The translations under genes and the position numbers were made by a program. From an uncultured Holosporaceae bacterium (GTDB lineage: Bacteria > Pseudomonadota > Alphaproteobacteria > CAISOG01), in NCBI GenBank assembly GCA_903887035.1, contig CAISOG010000025.1, positions 1-6,650 on the forward strand: a stretch of 6,650 nt of DNA. Direction: 5' to 3'. The notes under the pieces are model-generated. The model searched no databases, was not told the DNA's origin, and saw only the letters and a list, made by a program, of their open reading frames with translations. Below are positions 6,280-6,650 of the stretch, piece by piece. Position 1 is the first letter of the stretch. Every line of letters starts with the position of its first letter.

Positions 6280-6387
6280 GAGATTTTTTGGCACAATCGG
6301 AATCAAACGGCAAGTTTTTGCAAAATAAGACTTGCCAGAAGCGTTTTTTTTTGGCACTAGTTACCGTTCTAATGCACGAGGATTGTG
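6280..6387. promoter_or_regulatory. Divergent intergenic region between ygfZ and rplM
   Basis: This 108-bp AT-rich spacer must hold the start signals of both genes. It has T-tracts at 6284-6289, 6315-6319 and 6344-6352, about 31 bp apart. It also has an 11-bp direct repeat TTTTTTGGCAC (6284-6294, 6347-6357) exactly 63 bp apart, and a 7-bp inverted repeat GGCAAGT/ACTTGCC (6309-6315, 6330-6336). TTGCCA (6332-6337) and TTGGCA (6351-6356) look like -35 boxes for rplM, but neither has a good -10 at the right spacing. TCTAAT (6368-6373) is a fair -10 but would start transcription inside the rplM ribosome binding site. I therefore cannot fix either promoter. Confidence 0.45.
6378..6381 (+). promoter_or_regulatory. 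Ribosome binding site of rplM
   Basis: GAGG ends 6 nt before the ATG at 6388. It supports the start that includes the N-terminal extension of L13, because no comparable site is seen ahead of the conserved domain. Confidence 0.6.
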
Positions 6388-6650
6388 ATGACCGAGGTAA
6401 ATACCGCAACCGAACAGGCTGTAACCCAGCCAACCGTAAAGGCCAAAGCCGCAAAGGCTGTGTCTGAAAAGGCTAAAAAAGCGCCAGCGGCCAATACAGC
6501 CAAATGGTACGTAATTGATGCCAGCGACCTGATTCTGGGTCGCCTGTCGGCCTATGTTGCCAGCCACCTGTTGAATAAACATAAGGCGGATTACATCCCC
6601 TATGGGCTTGAGGGTGACAAATATGTGATTGTCAACGCCGAAAAGGTGAC
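6388..6650 (+). CDS. rplM: 50S ribosomal protein L13, N-terminal part, cut by the right window edge
   Basis: This is an early-assembling protein of the large ribosomal subunit. The 87 codons present end in the conserved core: KWYVIDAS (39-46), LGRLSAYVASHLLNKHKADYIP (50-71) and DKYVIVNAEKV (77-87). They match L13 without gaps from W40 on. The tail beyond the window is missing. Compared with E. coli L13, whose equivalent tryptophan is near residue 15, this protein carries about 25 extra N-terminal residues rich in Ala, Lys, Thr and Val, with the flavour of a disordered, positively charged tail. GAGG 6 nt upstream supports this start. The usual PH after the KHK motif is PY here, so the protein is somewhat divergent. 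rpsI (S9) usually follows in the same operon, but it is outside the window. Confidence 0.95.
   Translation, partial: MTEVNTATEQAVTQPTVKAKAAKAVSEKAKKAPAANTAKWYVIDASDLILGRLSAYVASHLLNKHKADYIPYGLEGDKYVIVNAEKV

Noticed and set aside
6309..6352. Inverted repeat plus T-tract resembling a rho-independent terminator on the plus strand
   Set aside because: No plus-strand gene lies upstream for it to end, the stem is short with a 14-nt loop, and 7 nt separate it from the T run.
6280..6357. A 26-residue N-terminal extension of the YgfZ-like protein from a GTG at 6357
   Set aside because: The residues are Lys-rich and not family-like, no ribosome binding site was seen for the GTG, and the DNA is better explained by repeats and T-tracts of the divergent promoter region.
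6361..6582. A 73-codon minus-strand frame opposite rplM
   Set aside because: Fully covered by the L13 coding region and its start signal; no family resemblance.

Overview
The window is an ordinary chromosomal stretch from what looks like an alphaproteobacterium. The support is family-level resemblance (an AcnA/IRP1-type aconitase, a YgfZ/IBA57 protein and a BepA-like M48 peptidase), GC-rich coding DNA, and a GTCATC...GATCCA palindromic repeat of a kind I recall as common between genes in Proteobacteria. The exact lineage cannot be read from the sequence. I saw no phage, insertion sequence, CRISPR, tRNA or rRNA gene.

Layout, left to right. Bases 1-50 hold the first 16 codons of an unidentified minus-strand gene that leaves the window; its possible promoter places the transcription start at the ATG itself. 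Next comes a minus-strand pair: acnA (771-3455), followed after 5 nt by a GNAT acetyltransferase (109-765). A non-coding stretch (3456-3859) holds the acnA ribosome binding site, a weak candidate promoter, three copies of an 11-bp near-palindrome, a 20-bp inverted repeat, a G-rich tract, a two-hairpin REP-like element and a short duplication. Then comes a second minus-strand pair: a YgfZ/IBA57-like gene (5365-6279), followed after 20 nt by a BepA-like M48 metallopeptidase with TPR repeats (3860-5344). A 108-bp divergent spacer (6280-6387) separates this pair from rplM (ribosomal protein L13), which reads right and is cut by the window end.

How the genes relate: aconitase is a [4Fe-4S] enzyme of the TCA cycle, and the YgfZ/IBA57 family supports maturation or repair of such clusters, so the two may be linked. 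The BepA-like peptidase is a periplasmic factor for outer-membrane protein quality control, and L13 belongs to the 50S ribosome. All five main genes are intact within the window. Two starts differ from the longest reading frames: the peptidase most likely begins at a GTG behind a perfect AGGAGG, and the YgfZ-like protein at an ATG 26 codons inside its open frame.

I found no convincing new multi-gene system. The items most worth a second look are non-coding: the REP-like pair, the iterated near-palindromes before acnA, and phased T-tracts with repeats between ygfZ and rplM. The N-terminal extension of L13 is also notable.
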